DNA of 5,092 bases from an uncultured Eubacteriales bacterium. Lineage in GTDB: Bacteria; Bacillota; Clostridia; Oscillospirales; Acutalibacteraceae. Below are positions 4,857 through 5,092 of this stretch, piece by piece; position 1 is the stretch's first letter; each line of letters begins with the position of its first letter. The DNA lies in the NCBI GenBank assembly GCA_900320235.1, contig ONRO01000159.1, forward strand, positions 1-5,092, written 5' to 3'. The position numbers were made by a program, and so were the translations under genes. The notes beneath the pieces are model-generated. The model ran no database searches, was not told the origin of the DNA, and was given only the letters and a program-made list of their open reading frames with translations.

Positions 4857-5000
4857 TAATGCCGGAAAAAACCTGAATCAGAAGCAACAATGCTATGAAG
4901 TTTTGTAAAAAATTTCAAAAAAATTAAAAATAACTCTTTAACTTTATGTGCGAATAATGTATAATAATAGATATAGGATGCATTTTTGTGTCCGGCATTA
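4857..5000. repeat. 10-bp inverted repeat flanking the fba promoter
   Basis: TAATGCCGGA (4857-4866) and its exact reverse complement TCCGGCATTA (4991-5000) bracket the fba promoter, 124 bases apart. The right arm lies in the predicted fba leader and the left arm just after the lipoprotein stop. It could be a pair of regulator sites or chance. The gap (4836-5022) holds no gene and no convincing terminator for the lipoprotein; an AT-only hairpin at 4899-4918 lacks a T-tract. Confidence 0.4.
4938..4965 (+). promoter_or_regulatory. Promoter of fba
   Basis: TATAAT (4960-4965), a perfect -10, lies 16 bases after TTAACT (4938-4943), which matches the -35 consensus at four of six positions. Upstream sequence is very A/T-rich with A-tracts (4907-4930), like an UP element. 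Transcription would start near 4972, leaving a leader of about 50 bases. This suits a highly expressed glycolytic gene. Confidence 0.7.
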
Positions 5001-5022
5001 AAAAATTTGGAGCGTGATTACA

Positions 5023-5092
5023 ATGGCATTGGTAAATGCAGCAGAAATGCTTAAAAAGGCAAAGGCAGGCCACTATGCAGTAGGTCAGTTCA
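5023..5092 (+). CDS. fba: Class II fructose-bisphosphate aldolase, N-terminal fragment
   Basis: Only the first 23 codons are in the window, reading MALVNAAEMLKKAKAGHYAV and then GQF at the edge. This is the characteristic N-terminus of class II, zinc-dependent fructose-1,6-bisphosphate aldolase (LVNAAEMLKKA, AxxGxYAVGQFN), as I know it from Firmicutes. The enzyme splits fructose-1,6-bisphosphate into glyceraldehyde-3-phosphate and dihydroxyacetone phosphate in glycolysis in the cytoplasm, and works in reverse in gluconeogenesis. GGAG at 5009-5012 is the ribosome site, 10 bases before the ATG. The gene has its own promoter and is probably unrelated to the lipoproteins. The zinc ligands and catalytic residues lie beyond the window. 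Confidence 0.88.
   Translation, partial: MALVNAAEMLKKAKAGHYAVGQF

Overview
The window looks like a low-GC Gram-positive (Firmicutes) chromosome, most likely a Ruminococcus-type or related clostridial gut bacterium. The basis is AT-rich DNA with frequent AUA/AGA codons, AGGAGG-like ribosome binding sites, rho-independent terminators, lipoproteins with long hydrophilic tethers, a eukaryote-like Ser/Thr kinase with C-terminal membrane helices, and the start of a class II fructose-bisphosphate aldolase. The genus is an inference from family resemblance, not a measured result.

Layout. Bases 1-421 (minus strand) hold a small XRE-like helix-turn-helix protein whose last residues run off the left edge. 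Its start lies 74 bases from a divergent gene (496-1593, plus) for a membrane-anchored Hanks-type kinase with a degenerate glycine loop; a terminator follows at 1616-1645. A 288-base leader (1594-1881) then carries a perfect 13+13 bp inverted repeat (1724-1750) and short overlapping reading frames. Next come three consecutive plus-strand lipoprotein genes. The first (1908-2585) has an acidic Ser/Glu tether and a small helical domain, and a probable one-base loss in an A-run at its natural start. The second (2733-3692) has two tandem copies of a beta-rich domain and ends at a strong terminator (3734-3774). The third (4038-4835) has a Ser/Thr-rich tether followed by a module clearly resembling domains II and III of elongation factor Tu without the GTPase domain. 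Finally, a well-formed promoter (4938-4965) leads into fba (5023 onward, cut by the right edge), a housekeeping gene.

How the parts may relate. The regulator and kinase form a divergent pair that I recall seeing together in related clostridia, so they may be functionally linked. The three lipoproteins share an architecture (signal peptide, lipobox Cys, 45-90 residue disordered tether, compact domain) but have unrelated domains. They are probably displayed on the outer face of the membrane and form an accessory cell-surface island between the kinase and the core gene fba. A direct kinase-lipoprotein link is not shown by the sequence: the kinase domain is predicted cytoplasmic and the lipoproteins extracytoplasmic. 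The most unusual item is the secreted EF-Tu-like beta-barrel lipoprotein.
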